Counted from the stretch's first letter, positions 35,706-44,274 are shown. The stretch: 64,000 nt of DNA from Chryseobacterium sp. PMSZPI (GCF_002835665.1 NZ_PIZV01000002.1:1-64000), one strand, 5' to 3'. Translations and numbers: made by a program. The notes: generated by a model not told the origin, from the letters alone.

Positions 35706-35725
35706 AAAATCAAAGATATTTTTTG

Positions 35726-35733
35726 TAATTTTG
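35726..35733 (+). promoter_or_regulatory. ndk promoter -7 element
   Basis: TAATTTTG, 24 bases before the ndk ATG. No clear -33 element in the A-rich stretch upstream. Confidence 0.4.
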
Positions 35734-35756
35734 CGCCATTAAAAAAATATACATTT

Positions 35757-36173
35757 ATGTCTAACATTACATTCACTATGATTAAGCCTGATGCAGTTGC
35801 TGACGGACATATCGGTGCTATATTAGGTAAGATCGCTGAAGGAGGTTTTAAAATCAAAGCTTTAAAATTAACTCAGCTTACAGTAGCTGATGCTAAAAAA
35901 TTCTATGAAGTACACGCTGAAAGACCATTCTATGGTGAGCTAGTAGAATTCATGAGCTCTGGTCCTATCGTAGCTGCTGTTTTAGAAAAAGAAAATGCAG
36001 TTGAAGATTTCAGAACATTAATCGGTTCTACTAATCCGGCTGAAGCAGCAGAAGGTACAATCAGAAAAATGTTTGCAAGAAGCATAGGAGAGAATGCAGT
36101 TCACGGTTCAGATTCTGACGAGAATGCATTGATCGAGGCTCAGTTCCATTTTTCAGGAAGAGAGATTTTCTAA
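35757..36173 (+). CDS. ndk: nucleoside-diphosphate kinase
   Basis: A 138-residue enzyme that balances NTP pools by transferring phosphate through an active-site His. The catalytic H115 is in [12 protein letters not shown], and [25 protein letters not shown] and [18 protein letters not shown] are the standard signatures. Length normal. Followed by a bidirectional terminator shared with the convergent fucosidase gene. Confidence 0.97.
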   Translation: MSNITFTMIKPDAVADGHIGAILGKIAEGGFKIKALKLTQLTVADAKKFYEVHAERPFYGELVEFMSSGPIVAAVLEKENAVEDFRTLIGSTNPAEAAEGTIRKMFARSIGENAVHGSDSDENALIEAQFHFSGREIF

Positions 36174-36196
36174 GAAAATTATCTTACAAAATAAAA

Positions 36197-36228
36197 AATC
36201 CGGAGAATCTTCTCCGGATTTTGTTTTT
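36197..36228. terminator. bidirectional terminator between ndk and fucosidase
   Basis: Perfect 10-bp stem (36197-36206 with 36211-36220), four-base loop, T runs on both strands. Confidence 0.85.
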
Positions 36229-36245
36229 ATATTACTTCTGTAATA

Positions 36246-38093
36246 TTATAGATTGCTTTCGATAGCGCCTACTTTTCCTTTGTAAAGATCCAAAGGTTTG
36301 TCCAGTAAAATGGATATGACTGTCATATTTTTGTCAAGTTTGTCAGTCGGTATGTCAATATAGACAATTCCTGGTGTCTCACTCCAGTAAAGTTTGTTAT
36401 AAATTCTATGATTAAGTAATGTACCTTCTCCTGTCACTCTTATTCTTGCAATTCCATTTTTTATACCTTTCAAGGCAATAGGACCTGTTGGAGTTCCTTC
36501 TACAAAAAGAAAAATGGTTTGTTTATCTTTTGATATGGCACTCATTCCCGAGTAATATCCTTCTGGCAATCCCATTTCTGTTTCAAAAAGAGCTTCAGCG
36601 TGTTTACTGATCCAGTTAAAAGTTTCAGGATTGGATTTTGTTGTTTTAGGAAGTTTCATATCAAGGCCGTCGCTGGTTAATCCGACATTTGTCAGAATAT
36701 TATTTCCGTGATGAAGTTCATTGGCGATATCATAAGCTGAAAACAGGGTGCTTTTATTTTCCAGTACCTCAGAAAGACTATGTTTTTTCTGTTTAATATC
36801 TTTAAAGAATACGGGTTGGGTATCAAAGATGATTTCTACAACAGTGACATCTTTGTCATATTTGACAGCGGAGAAGTTCAATGTCAAAGTTTTTTCATTG
36901 TTGTAATCCATGTTAACAATAGCTTTGTCATCACCTATAATTCTCACAGCACTAGGTTTAGTTTCCAAACCATAAATCTTTGTGAAATTTTTAGCTTCTT
37001 CCAAATAGAGAAACAATGATTTTTTAGAAGTTGATAAAGAAGATTTACCCCTGTAGTTTTCAAAAGGAATTCCTCGATCTGTTTCGTAGATGGCATCTTT
37101 ATGTTTGAAAGTCCATCTGCCAAGGTTTTTTAATATGTCTACCTGTTGCTCGGGAATAGTTCCATCAGACTTAGGCCCAATGTCTAATAATAGATTTCCT
37201 CCCATACTGATAACATCAGCTAATGTCCGGACAATCATATTGGGTGTTTTATAGTTGTTGTCGTTGGGCTGATATCCCCAGGAATCATTCATAGTATAAC
37301 AAAGTTCCCAGTATGGGTTTTGCGGAGGAGTAACAGGAATACCTTGTTCAGGGGTGTCGTAATCTCCATGATTATTTAACCTTGAATTAATGATGATATT
37401 GGGGTTGTATTTTTTCAAAATACCCAATGTCTGAGGAGCGTTCCATTCTTCGGAAGTGTGTTCCCAATCACCATCAAACCAGAGAAGATCGGGAGCATAT
37501 TGTATCGAAAGTTCCTGCAACTGGGTCTGATAATAAGCGGTGAAATTCTGCCAACGTTTGGGGTCTTTTTTTATGTCATAGCGCTTTTTGGTCCGGGTAT
37601 TAATATCATAGTAAGGGTGGCTCCAATCCGGAAGTGAGAAATAAAGTCCGGTTTTTAATCCTGAAGCTTTAAGACTGGATACAAAAGGGCTTACAACATC
37701 TTTCTTTGCCAGAGCGTTATCAGGAATATTTATGGCTTTATCTGCCTTAGAATTCCATAGAGAAACTCCATCGTGATGTTTTGTGGTAAGTACTGCATAT
37801 TTTGCTCCGGATTCTTTAATGAGTTTTGCCCATTGATCAGGTTGGTAATGTGAAGCTGAAAAACCATTCAATTGCTTCATATAATTCTCATAATTGACAT
37901 AATTATTAAAAAAGGACCAGGACTCTGAAATTCCATTAACGGAGTAAATTCCCCAGTGGATAAAAACACCTAATTTTGCATTTTTGAACCATTCCATTTT
38001 CTTATTGTTGTCAACAGATTGAGTTTGTGCATCAATATGATATGCCGATAATGTTAACCCCAGGAAAACAGCTTTCATCAGCTTGTTTCTCAT
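36246..38093 (-). CDS. alpha-L-fucosidase, GH29
   Basis: A 615-residue secreted glycosidase. Signal peptide at residues 1-22 (ending HIDAQ). The GH29 catalytic domain follows with MEWFKNAKLGVFIHWGIYSV, YAVLTTKHHDGVSLW, GLYFSLPDWSHP, and the nucleophile Asp in DLLWFDGDWEHT. SMGGNLLLDIGPKSDGTIPEQQ closes the barrel. After about residue 345 come two further beta-rich segments typical of the family. It removes terminal fucose from glycans, probably in the periplasm or at the surface. It is isolated from other polysaccharide genes, so it is not part of a recognisable utilisation locus. Confidence 0.93.
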   Translation of the reverse strand: MRNKLMKAVFLGLTLSAYHIDAQTQSVDNNKKMEWFKNAKLGVFIHWGIYSVNGISESWSFFNNYVNYENYMKQLNGFSASHYQPDQWAKLIKESGAKYAVLTTKHHDGVSLWNSKADKAINIPDNALAKKDVVSPFVSSLKASGLKTGLYFSLPDWSHPYYDINTRTKKRYDIKKDPKRWQNFTAYYQTQLQELSIQYAPDLLWFDGDWEHTSEEWNAPQTLGILKKYNPNIIINSRLNNHGDYDTPEQGIPVTPPQNPYWELCYTMNDSWGYQPNDNNYKTPNMIVRTLADVISMGGNLLLDIGPKSDGTIPEQQVDILKNLGRWTFKHKDAIYETDRGIPFENYRGKSSLSTSKKSLFLYLEEAKNFTKIYGLETKPSAVRIIGDDKAIVNMDYNNEKTLTLNFSAVKYDKDVTVVEIIFDTQPVFFKDIKQKKHSLSEVLENKSTLFSAYDIANELHHGNNILTNVGLTSDGLDMKLPKTTKSNPETFNWISKHAEALFETEMGLPEGYYSGMSAISKDKQTIFLFVEGTPTGPIALKGIKNGIARIRVTGEGTLLNHRIYNKLYWSETPGIVYIDIPTDKLDKNMTVISILLDKPLDLYKGKVGAIESNL

Positions 38094-38285
38094 TATTTTT
38101 CTTTTTAAGGTTAAATATAAATAAAGAATATCTATTTCCGGGTATTGAATGGATCTTCTTTTTTAATAATAAAAATAATACATTAGAAAGGTAAACTTTA
38201 TACTACTCAGTCTTAAATTATTGTATTTTTAGAATAAAAAATAAATGGAACGCTTATTGCAAATTTTTCTCATAAAAAAAGGATT

Positions 38286-38513
38286 ATGAAAATTCCAATG
38301 TTATTAATGGCTGGGTTATTGGCAGTTGGCGTATCTGCACAGAGTACAAAGCCTGTTGCGAAAAGCAAGAAACCCATAAAGAAGGTTAAAAAAGTAGTTA
38401 CTGCAGATACTATGGAAAAACCAAAACCAAAACCTACTCCTTCAAAAGTTATTGTTAAAAAAGATACCATTAAAAATGGACCTCATTATTGTCCGGCGTG
38501 CGGAATGGGATAG
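38286..38513 (+). CDS. small secreted precursor-like peptide ending CPACGMG
   Basis: A 75-residue protein with a signal peptide (MKIPMLLMAGLLAVGVSA), a Lys/Pro/Thr-rich middle and a sharply different C-terminus, GPHYCPACGMG (C69 and C72). It ends 3 bases before the DUF692/MNIO gene, so the two are translated together. MNIO enzymes modify Cys or Asp in partner peptides, and Sec-signal precursors are known for MNIO systems that bind copper. The Cys pair is the likely modification site. Alternatively the CPxCGM sequence could simply bind metal unmodified. I regard it as the RiPP-like substrate with moderate confidence. Confidence 0.72.
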   Translation: MKIPMLLMAGLLAVGVSAQSTKPVAKSKKPIKKVKKVVTADTMEKPKPKPTPSKVIVKKDTIKNGPHYCPACGMG

Positions 38514-38516
38514 GAG

Positions 38517-39614
38517 ATGAAAAAAACATTGTTAGGACTCTCAATGATGGCGGAAGCCGACTTTGTTTCCGCAATTTTGCCTTTACTGGAAACACATTCA
38601 GTGGATGTGTTGGAGTGGTCTTTTGATACCTTTTATGATGTAGAGGAGCCGGATTGGCTGAGTGGATTGCTCAATTTTTATGCTGAGAATAATGGGTTGA
38701 TAGGGCATGGTGTTTATTATTCATTATTTGATGCTCGATGGACGGACAGGCAGGAAGCTTGGTTGGAAAAGTTAAAAAAAGAAATCGATAAACGGAGGTA
38801 CAAACATATCACGGAGCATTTTGGGTTTATGAATACTGAAAATTTCCACCAAGGTGTACCATTGCCGGTTTCTTTAAATCCCCAAACATTACAGATAGGA
38901 AAGGATAGGCTTTATAGGTTGCAGGATATCCTGCAAATACCTGTTGGGGTTGAAAATTTGGCATTCTCTTTTTGTACAGATGATGTCAAGGAGCAAGGAG
39001 AATTTCTTGATAAACTCGTAGAAGATATTGATGGGTTTCTTATCCTGGATTTACATAATATCTATTGTCAGTCTTGTAATTTTGGTGTGGACATGGAAAA
39101 TATCATTAGATTGTATCCTTTGGAAAAAGTGAAGGAAATTCATTTGTCCGGAGGAAGTTGGCAAGAGAGTGCTTATGGAAAATCACCCATTAGAAGAGAT
39201 ACACATGATGATGCTATTCCCAAAGAAATATTAAATATTCTGCCAATTGTGTTTTCGAAATGTGAGAATCTGGAATATGTGATTATCGAAAGGCTAGGAA
39301 ATACCATTAAAACCGATAAGGAAAAGAAGAGCTTTTTTGATGACTTTGTTCAGGTTAAAACCATTTTGGAATCCTCAAGCCGAAAATCACGAAAGAAAAG
39401 CTCTTGGGCTAAAAAGGATCTTGAATTTTCAGAGGTACCCCTTGAAGATTTGATATTGTATGAAGAACAAACAATGTTAACAAAACTTCTTTTTGATAAC
39501 ACTGATGTTACTTCCATTAAAAATTATGATTTTAAATATTTTAAAACGGAAAAATGGGATCCTGAAATGATACTGACTGCTCAGAATATTATAAAAAAAT
39601 GGAACCCCTATTAA
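38517..39614 (+). CDS. DUF692 / MNIO family enzyme with C-terminal extension
   Basis: A 365-residue enzyme. The N-terminal 265 residues are a TIM-barrel of the multinuclear non-heme iron oxidative family: H64 (GHGVYYS), E100/H101 (ITEHFGFM), E146/N147 (VGVENLAF), D178 and N181 (ILDLHNIY), H209 (EIHLSGG), D228/H230/D231 (RDTHDDAIP) and E259 (IIERLGNT), which together match the metal-ligand positions of the family. The last 95 residues are an extra domain not usual for the 280-residue family and may replace the separate partner protein that related systems (MbnC, TglI, ChrI) use; no such gene is adjacent. It is directly behind the CPACGMG peptide. DUF692 enzymes in this genus are known to modify small Cys-containing peptides. 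Confidence 0.85.
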   Translation: MKKTLLGLSMMAEADFVSAILPLLETHSVDVLEWSFDTFYDVEEPDWLSGLLNFYAENNGLIGHGVYYSLFDARWTDRQEAWLEKLKKEIDKRRYKHITEHFGFMNTENFHQGVPLPVSLNPQTLQIGKDRLYRLQDILQIPVGVENLAFSFCTDDVKEQGEFLDKLVEDIDGFLILDLHNIYCQSCNFGVDMENIIRLYPLEKVKEIHLSGGSWQESAYGKSPIRRDTHDDAIPKEILNILPIVFSKCENLEYVIIERLGNTIKTDKEKKSFFDDFVQVKTILESSSRKSRKKSSWAKKDLEFSEVPLEDLILYEEQTMLTKLLFDNTDVTSIKNYDFKYFKTEKWDPEMILTAQNIIKKWNPY

Positions 39615-39644
39615 ACTAATTCTAATAACCACAACTTAAATTAT

Positions 39645-40136
39645 ATGAAAATGACAACCTTGGTATTGATTATTACAGCTGTACTTACAGCCCTTGTTGC
39701 GGGGCTTTTTTATTCTTATTCATGCTCTGTAGTTCTTGGATTGGGAAAGCTCTCAGATGCAGAATATCTAAAAGCTATGCAGAGTATTAACCGAGAGATA
39801 CTGAATCCGGTATTCTTTATAAGTTTTATGGGAACTGCAGTCCTTTTGCCGATCTCTACATTCTTAGTCCGTGGACAGCAGCCAACCTTTCTCTTTCTTT
39901 TATTAGCAACACTGGCTTATCTGATTGGCGTTTTTGGGGTGACAGCAGGAGGAAATGTCCCGATGAATGACGTATTAGATAAATTTGATATAACAAACGC
40001 TACAACTGAAACACTCAAACAGATGCGCGACGGCTTTGAAGATAAGTGGAACTTCCTGAATAATATCAGAACGTTTTTCTCCGTGGTGACAATTACCCTG
40101 GTTGTATGTGCCTGTATCTGGTATAAGAATGTCTAG
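39645..40136 (+). CDS. DUF1772 (anthrone oxygenase-like) membrane protein
   Basis: A 163-residue protein with four hydrophobic segments (about residues 4-26, 55-75, 82-102 and 142-160) and the DUF1772 block FFISFMGTAVLLPISTF and GNVPMNDVLDKF. Family function is poorly defined. It follows the MNIO gene by 30 bases on the same strand and may belong to the same transcript, but DUF1772 genes occur in many contexts. Confidence 0.72.
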   Translation: MKMTTLVLIITAVLTALVAGLFYSYSCSVVLGLGKLSDAEYLKAMQSINREILNPVFFISFMGTAVLLPISTFLVRGQQPTFLFLLLATLAYLIGVFGVTAGGNVPMNDVLDKFDITNATTETLKQMRDGFEDKWNFLNNIRTFFSVVTITLVVCACIWYKNV

Positions 40137-40267
40137 AATAAGTAGAAATACTGAGTGATAAATTCCGTATTTCTACGGATGAATATATCATGTTTTATTA
40201 AGACCTTTGTGTTGTTAGCGAGAGAATTTAAACTAATAACCACAAATGGCTCAAATTCCAAAAAAGA

Positions 40268-40300
40268 GAAAGGCGGTCTTAATAGACTGCCTTTTTCTGT
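40268..40300. terminator. bidirectional terminator
   Basis: GGCGGTC/GACTGCC stem at 40274-40293 followed by TTTTTC on the plus strand, and CTCTTTTTT on the minus strand, between the DUF1772 gene and rpe. Confidence 0.75.
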
Positions 40301-40317
40301 ATTTTTAAAAATATTTT

Positions 40318-40968
40318 TTAAATTTTTAAAAGTTCAATGGTTCTTTCCGGATCTTCTGTTGAAAATACTGCATTTCCGGCTACCAAAACATCGGCTCCGG
40401 CTTCGAAAAGTTTAGAAGCATTGTCAAGATTTACCCCTCCGTCTACTTCAATAAGTGCTGTAGAGTTGTTGCTTACAATTAAATCCTTTGTTTCAGCGAT
40501 CTTTTTATAAGTGTTTTCAATGAATTTTTGGCCACCAAATCCCGGGTTTACGCTCATCAACAATACAAGATCTACATCTGCAATAATATCTTCCAGCATT
40601 AATACCGGAGTTGAAGGGTTCAGCACAACCCCTGCTTTTGCTCCTCTACTCTGAATATGATGGATTGTTCTGTGAAGGTGAGTACATGCTTCATAATGCA
40701 CAGAGACAAGATCTGCACCATGATTGATGAATTCATCAACGTATTTTTCAGGTTCTACAATCATCAGGTGAACATCCACGAATTTTTTAGCATGTTGCTG
40801 AACGGTTTTCATAACAGGAAAACCAAATGAAATATTGGGGACAAATCTCCCGTCCATTACATCAATATGGAACCAGTCGGCCTGAGATCTGTTTAGCATT
40901 TCAATGTCTCTTTGCAGATTCCCAAAGTCTGCAGATAGAAGGGATGGAGCAATAAGCTTCGTTTTCAT
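40318..40968 (-). CDS. rpe: ribulose-phosphate 3-epimerase
   Basis: A 216-residue TIM-barrel enzyme of the pentose phosphate pathway. Signatures: APSLLSADFGNL, DWFHIDVMDGRFVPNISFG, VDVHLMI, MSVNPGFGGQKFI and IEVDGGVN, containing all metal and substrate residues. The length is normal. It is separate from other carbohydrate genes. Confidence 0.96.
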   Translation of the reverse strand: MKTKLIAPSLLSADFGNLQRDIEMLNRSQADWFHIDVMDGRFVPNISFGFPVMKTVQQHAKKFVDVHLMIVEPEKYVDEFINHGADLVSVHYEACTHLHRTIHHIQSRGAKAGVVLNPSTPVLMLEDIIADVDLVLLMSVNPGFGGQKFIENTYKKIAETKDLIVSNNSTALIEVDGGVNLDNASKLFEAGADVLVAGNAVFSTEDPERTIELLKI

Positions 40969-40984
40969 TTTTACTTTTTACTTA

Positions 40985-41066
40985 ATATTAGATTTAAGAT
41001 GTTAGACATCGGATATCAGACGTAAAGTACTATTATTATAGTCTAGTGTCTGATGTCTTTTATCTA
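40985..41066. repeat. dispersed repeat of the GTCTGATGTC type
   Basis: Imperfect palindrome made of short alternating units (AGACATCGGATATCAGACGT near 41005 and AGTCTAGTGTCTGATGTC near 41040). A related array with the same units lies at 55700-55785. Both are just upstream of minus-strand genes. Confidence 0.5.
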
Positions 41067-41072
41067 ATGTCT

Positions 41073-42146
41073 TTAATGATACTTCAGTTTCATTTCAGGC
41101 TTAATCTTCAGAACTGTTTCGTAGATCAATTTGATTACATTGGCAACGTCTTCTTTAGATACCATCTCAACCGTTGTATGCATATAGCGCAAAGGTAAGG
41201 AAATTAAGGCACTTGGCACACCACCATTAGAATGAGCAAAAGCGTCGGTGTCGGTTCCTGTAGCTCTGCTTGCCGCAGCTCTTTGGTAAGGAATTTTTTT
41301 AGTTTTTGCAGTATCAATGATTAATTCTCTAATAGTGTGATGAACACTTGGTGCAAAAAATACTACAGGTCCTGCACCACATTTCTGATCACCTTCTTTC
41401 TTTTTTTCGATCATTGGAGTAGTGGTATCGTGAGTAACGTCAGTCACAATTGCAATATTAGGTTTAATAGTATCCGCAATCATATCTGCTCCATACAAAC
41501 CAACCTCTTCCTGAACGGAGTTGGTGATATAAAGACCAAATGGAATGGATTTTTTATTTTCTTTTAAAAGTCTCGCTACTTCTGCAATCATAAAACCTCC
41601 GATTCTGTTGTCTAAAGCTCTGCATACAAAATATCTGTCGTTCATTTCGAAGAATTCATCAGGGTAGGTGATCATACATCCTACAAAAATTCCCATTTCT
41701 TCCACCTCTTTTTTAGAAGTCGCTCCGCAATCGATGAAAATATTTTCGATTTTTGGAGTTGGTTCATTTTGATTGCTTCTTGTATGAATAGCTGGCCATC
41801 CGAAAACTCCTTTTACAATACCATTTTCTCCATGGATGTGAACTACTTTTGAAGGAGCTATGGTCTGGTCCGAGCCTCCATTTCTGATTACATAGATCAA
41901 TCCATCATCTGTAATATAATTAACGTACCATGAGATTTCATCAGCATGAGCTTCAATTACTACTTTAAATTCAGCATCGGGATTGATTATTCCATAGCAG
42001 GTTCCGTAATGATCTACTTCAATCTTGTCTACATAAGGTCTTATGTATTCCATCCAAACTTCTTGTCCTTTGTGTTCGTAACCTGTTGGTGATGAGGTAT
42101 TTAAATATTTTTCTAAAAATTTCAAAGATTTCTTTTCAAATTTCAT
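41073..42146 (-). CDS. M42 family metallopeptidase (glutamyl aminopeptidase-like)
   Basis: A 357-residue cocatalytic zinc aminopeptidase of the tetrahedral/dodecahedral M42 group. Visible signatures: VVIEAHADEI, CRALDNRIGG, TNSVQEEVGLYGA, VTDVTHDT and RYMHTTVEMVSKED, matching the five metal ligands and the catalytic Glu pair. No signal peptide, so it is cytoplasmic and probably trims short peptides. Confidence 0.93.
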   Translation of the reverse strand: MKFEKKSLKFLEKYLNTSSPTGYEHKGQEVWMEYIRPYVDKIEVDHYGTCYGIINPDAEFKVVIEAHADEISWYVNYITDDGLIYVIRNGGSDQTIAPSKVVHIHGENGIVKGVFGWPAIHTRSNQNEPTPKIENIFIDCGATSKKEVEEMGIFVGCMITYPDEFFEMNDRYFVCRALDNRIGGFMIAEVARLLKENKKSIPFGLYITNSVQEEVGLYGADMIADTIKPNIAIVTDVTHDTTTPMIEKKKEGDQKCGAGPVVFFAPSVHHTIRELIIDTAKTKKIPYQRAAASRATGTDTDAFAHSNGGVPSALISLPLRYMHTTVEMVSKEDVANVIKLIYETVLKIKPEMKLKYH

Positions 42147-42197
42147 AAAAAGGAATGATTTTTGCGTTCAATTTTTGTTCTTATAAGTGTAAAAATA

Positions 42198-42902
42198 ATG
42201 AATTTTAGTAAGATTATCTGCCTTTTTATTTTCTTTTTTGGAGTCAGCGTTTTTGGTCAAAAGGATTCTGTAGTGGCAAAACCCCTTAGCCAATACCCGG
42301 CTGAATCTCTGAAAGTGGATGAATTTGGTAATAAATATTATTACGACGAACAGCAGAAAGTCAAGATTTATGAAATCAACGGTGAACCTGTAGTTGTGTT
42401 GGATGAATTGGTTTTAGTGAATAAACCAAGATTTAATAACCAGTTGGATAAGAATTACTATTATTTTTTAAATAAAAAATTGTATAGAGTATATCCGTTA
42501 TTTGTAACTGCTTTACAGCAATACAGAGATATTCAGAAGGATATGAGCGATATGGATAGCAAAGCCAAAAGAAAATTTGTAAGAGAAAGGCAAAGTATGC
42601 TGGCTGATCAATATGAAAAACAGCTAAGAGATCTTACAACAACGGAAGGACAGGTTTTTGCAAAACTGATGAATAGAGCTACCGGCAAAAGTGTTTATGA
42701 AATTATCAAAGAGCTCAGAGGAGGATGGAGTGCCTTTTGGTGGAATGTAAAAGGTAAAATGGCTGATATCGATTTGAAATATCAGTATGCTCCTCAAAAA
42801 GACAGAACAGATGAATTTTTGGAATCGCTGCTGCAGTCTAATTGGAATTCAGGATATTTGAAACCTTATCCGGGAGCGAATGATTTTAAAACAAGAAAAT
42901 AA
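42198..42902 (+). CDS. DUF4294 domain secreted protein
   Basis: About 234 residues. Signal peptide MNFSKIICLFIFFFGVSVFGQ, then the DUF4294 domain (NKPRFNNQLDKNYYYFLNKK, YRDIQKDMSDMDSKAKRKF, RATGKSVYEIIKELRGGWSAFWWN). This family is limited to Bacteroidota and its role is unknown. A longer frame opens 36 bases upstream, but the ATG at 42198 begins the signal peptide. It is convergent with the Nudix gene, sharing a terminator. Confidence 0.8.
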   Translation: MNFSKIICLFIFFFGVSVFGQKDSVVAKPLSQYPAESLKVDEFGNKYYYDEQQKVKIYEINGEPVVVLDELVLVNKPRFNNQLDKNYYYFLNKKLYRVYPLFVTALQQYRDIQKDMSDMDSKAKRKFVRERQSMLADQYEKQLRDLTTTEGQVFAKLMNRATGKSVYEIIKELRGGWSAFWWNVKGKMADIDLKYQYAPQKDRTDEFLESLLQSNWNSGYLKPYPGANDFKTRK

Positions 42903-42915
42903 TAGAGTATAAAAA

Positions 42916-42946
42916 ATTCCTGTAAGAGTCTTACAGGAATTTTTCT
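42916..42946. terminator. bidirectional terminator between DUF4294 and Nudix genes
   Basis: Perfect 10-bp stem ATTCCTGTAA/TTACAGGAAT (42916-42925, 42931-42940) with T runs on both strands. Confidence 0.8.
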
Positions 42947-43347
42947 TTTAATTTATCAAATACGATTTTGTCTACAGGAAGGGGGAATGGGTTGTCGGGT
43001 CTGTCGATTTCAATCCATTCTGTTTTTTCTATACATGGATCCATGATGAGAAAATCTTCTTCGTTGACAATATTCACTATATAATATATGGTAAGAAGTT
43101 GTTCATTTTCTCTGAAACGGGATACCAGAAAATTTTCCTGGGTATAAAAATGTTCTGCTACTTCTATTTTTACATTCAGTTCTTCATCAAACTCACGGTG
43201 CAGGCATTCTAAAACTCCTTCACCATATTCCAATCCGCCACCCGGAAATTTCATTAAAGGTTCGCCGGCATATTCTTCAAATAGGGTTAATACTTTTTTG
43301 TCTTTCACGGCACAAGCATACACTCTAATGTTGATCTTGTCTATCAT
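42931..43347 (-). CDS. Nudix hydrolase
   Basis: A 138-residue hydrolase with a complete Nudix box at residues about 36-58 (GGGLEYGEGVLECLHREFDE then EL), in which the REFDEE metal-binding core is intact. It cleaves a nucleoside diphosphate-linked substrate; specificity cannot be read from sequence. The last codons lie in the terminator hairpin. Confidence 0.9.
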   Translation of the reverse strand: MIDKINIRVYACAVKDKKVLTLFEEYAGEPLMKFPGGGLEYGEGVLECLHREFDEELNVKIEVAEHFYTQENFLVSRFRENEQLLTIYYIVNIVNEEDFLIMDPCIEKTEWIEIDRPDNPFPLPVDKIVFDKLKEKFL

Positions 43348-43539
43348 ATATATAATGTATAATATTTTGTAAAGCTAAGGTAAGGAATTTTCAGGAAGGG
43401 AAAGGACAAAATTGTAAAAAGGCAAATGTTGCTCAGAAGGTAAAGAAGGCTGAGAGATGGACAAATGGATATACTTTTCTTGAATTCCAGTTGTTGTTTA
43501 ATTTTCCTTGCTTTCTTTGTCTTCTGAGCTTTCTTTACC
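43348..43539. repeat. inverted repeat between Nudix and mnmD
   Basis: GGTAAAGAAGGCTGAGAG at about 43439 and AGCTTTCTTTACC near 43528, plus a second GCTCAGAAG pair, form an imperfect palindrome of about 100 bases just downstream of mnmD. Probably a repeat element or a poor terminator. Confidence 0.45.
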
Positions 43540-44214
43540 TTATAGTTTTACTGCATTGATCATCTCTCTTTTTCCTGGAGGGCCTTGTTTTTTCTCCACT
43601 TTAAAATTCAGGTCTTGTAAAATTCTTCTTACGCTTCCTTTAGAAGAGTAGGTGGTTAACAATCCGTTAACGGCCATTTTGTCAGAAACAAGTTCAAATA
43701 ATGGCTTTTCCCAGAGGTCAGGTTGTACTCTGGCTCCAAAACAGTCGAAGTAGACAAGATTGATTTTAGGCAAATCGATGTCCTTCAGGTCGAAAAAGTC
43801 ACATTTTATCTTTTTTAGATTGAATCCATTAATAATTTCAACTGATTTTTCCCAATCTGCTAGATGAATTTTCTGATAAATATTTTTAAATTCTGGATTA
43901 TCAAAAAGTTCAAAATAGGCTAAATCGTTAACTTCGGATTCATTTATGGGATATTTTTCCAGCGAAAAATAATTAATGACATGATTTTTGTCAGTTTTTA
44001 AATATTCATTAATTGTCACTAAAACATTCAAACCTGTCCCAAAACCGAGTTCTAAAATATTAATTTCGTAATCATTTAATAGATTTAGTCCGTTTTTAAT
44101 AAAGACATGTTCTGCTTCCTGAAGCGCACCGTGATGAGAATGGTAATTTTCATTTAAATCATTGATAAACAAAGTTTTACTACCGTCGTCTGTGGTCTTA
44201 ATTTCTCTTTTCAA
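43540..44214 (-). CDS. mnmD: tRNA mnm5s2U34 methyltransferase (MnmC-like domain, stand-alone)
   Basis: A 224-residue SAM-dependent methyltransferase equivalent to the N-terminal domain of E. coli MnmC. Signatures: HSHHGALQEAEHVFI, NILELGFGTGLN (SAM site), INYFSLEKYPI, VYFDCFGARVQPDLWEKPLF, TTYSSKGSVRRIL and PPGKREMINA. It methylates the wobble uridine of tRNAs. The FAD domain of MnmC is absent, as expected for the MnmD form. Confidence 0.9.
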   Translation of the reverse strand: MKREIKTTDDGSKTLFINDLNENYHSHHGALQEAEHVFIKNGLNLLNDYEINILELGFGTGLNVLVTINEYLKTDKNHVINYFSLEKYPINESEVNDLAYFELFDNPEFKNIYQKIHLADWEKSVEIINGFNLKKIKCDFFDLKDIDLPKINLVYFDCFGARVQPDLWEKPLFELVSDKMAVNGLLTTYSSKGSVRRILQDLNFKVEKKQGPPGKREMINAVKL

Positions 44215-44227
44215 GCTATTTTTTTGT

Positions 44228-44274
44228 CAAATTTACTCTAAAATTTTTATATTTAGAAAATTATGTTAAATTTG
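44228..44274. promoter_or_regulatory. divergent promoter pair for mnmD and ilvE
   Basis: TAAATTTG at 44235-44228 on the minus strand (14 bases before mnmD) and TAAATTTG at 44267-44274 on the plus strand (25 bases before ilvE), both matching TAnnTTTG. No strong -33 elements. Confidence 0.5.

Larger units (their letters stand above)
34714..35756. other. 1.04-kb gene-poor region with repeats and a small-RNA candidate
   Basis: Holds the rsgA terminator, a repeat-bounded segment 34797-35220, a palindrome at 35064-35092, a minus-strand terminator hairpin at 35554-35577 that suggests a small RNA, and the ndk promoter. Two minus-strand frames of 65 and 105 codons in the repeat are not supported as genes. 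Confidence 0.5.

Noticed and set aside
38270..38470. 66-codon minus-strand frame opposite the CPACGMG peptide gene
   Set aside because: Antisense to the peptide gene; its Phe-rich content is the complement of Lys codons.
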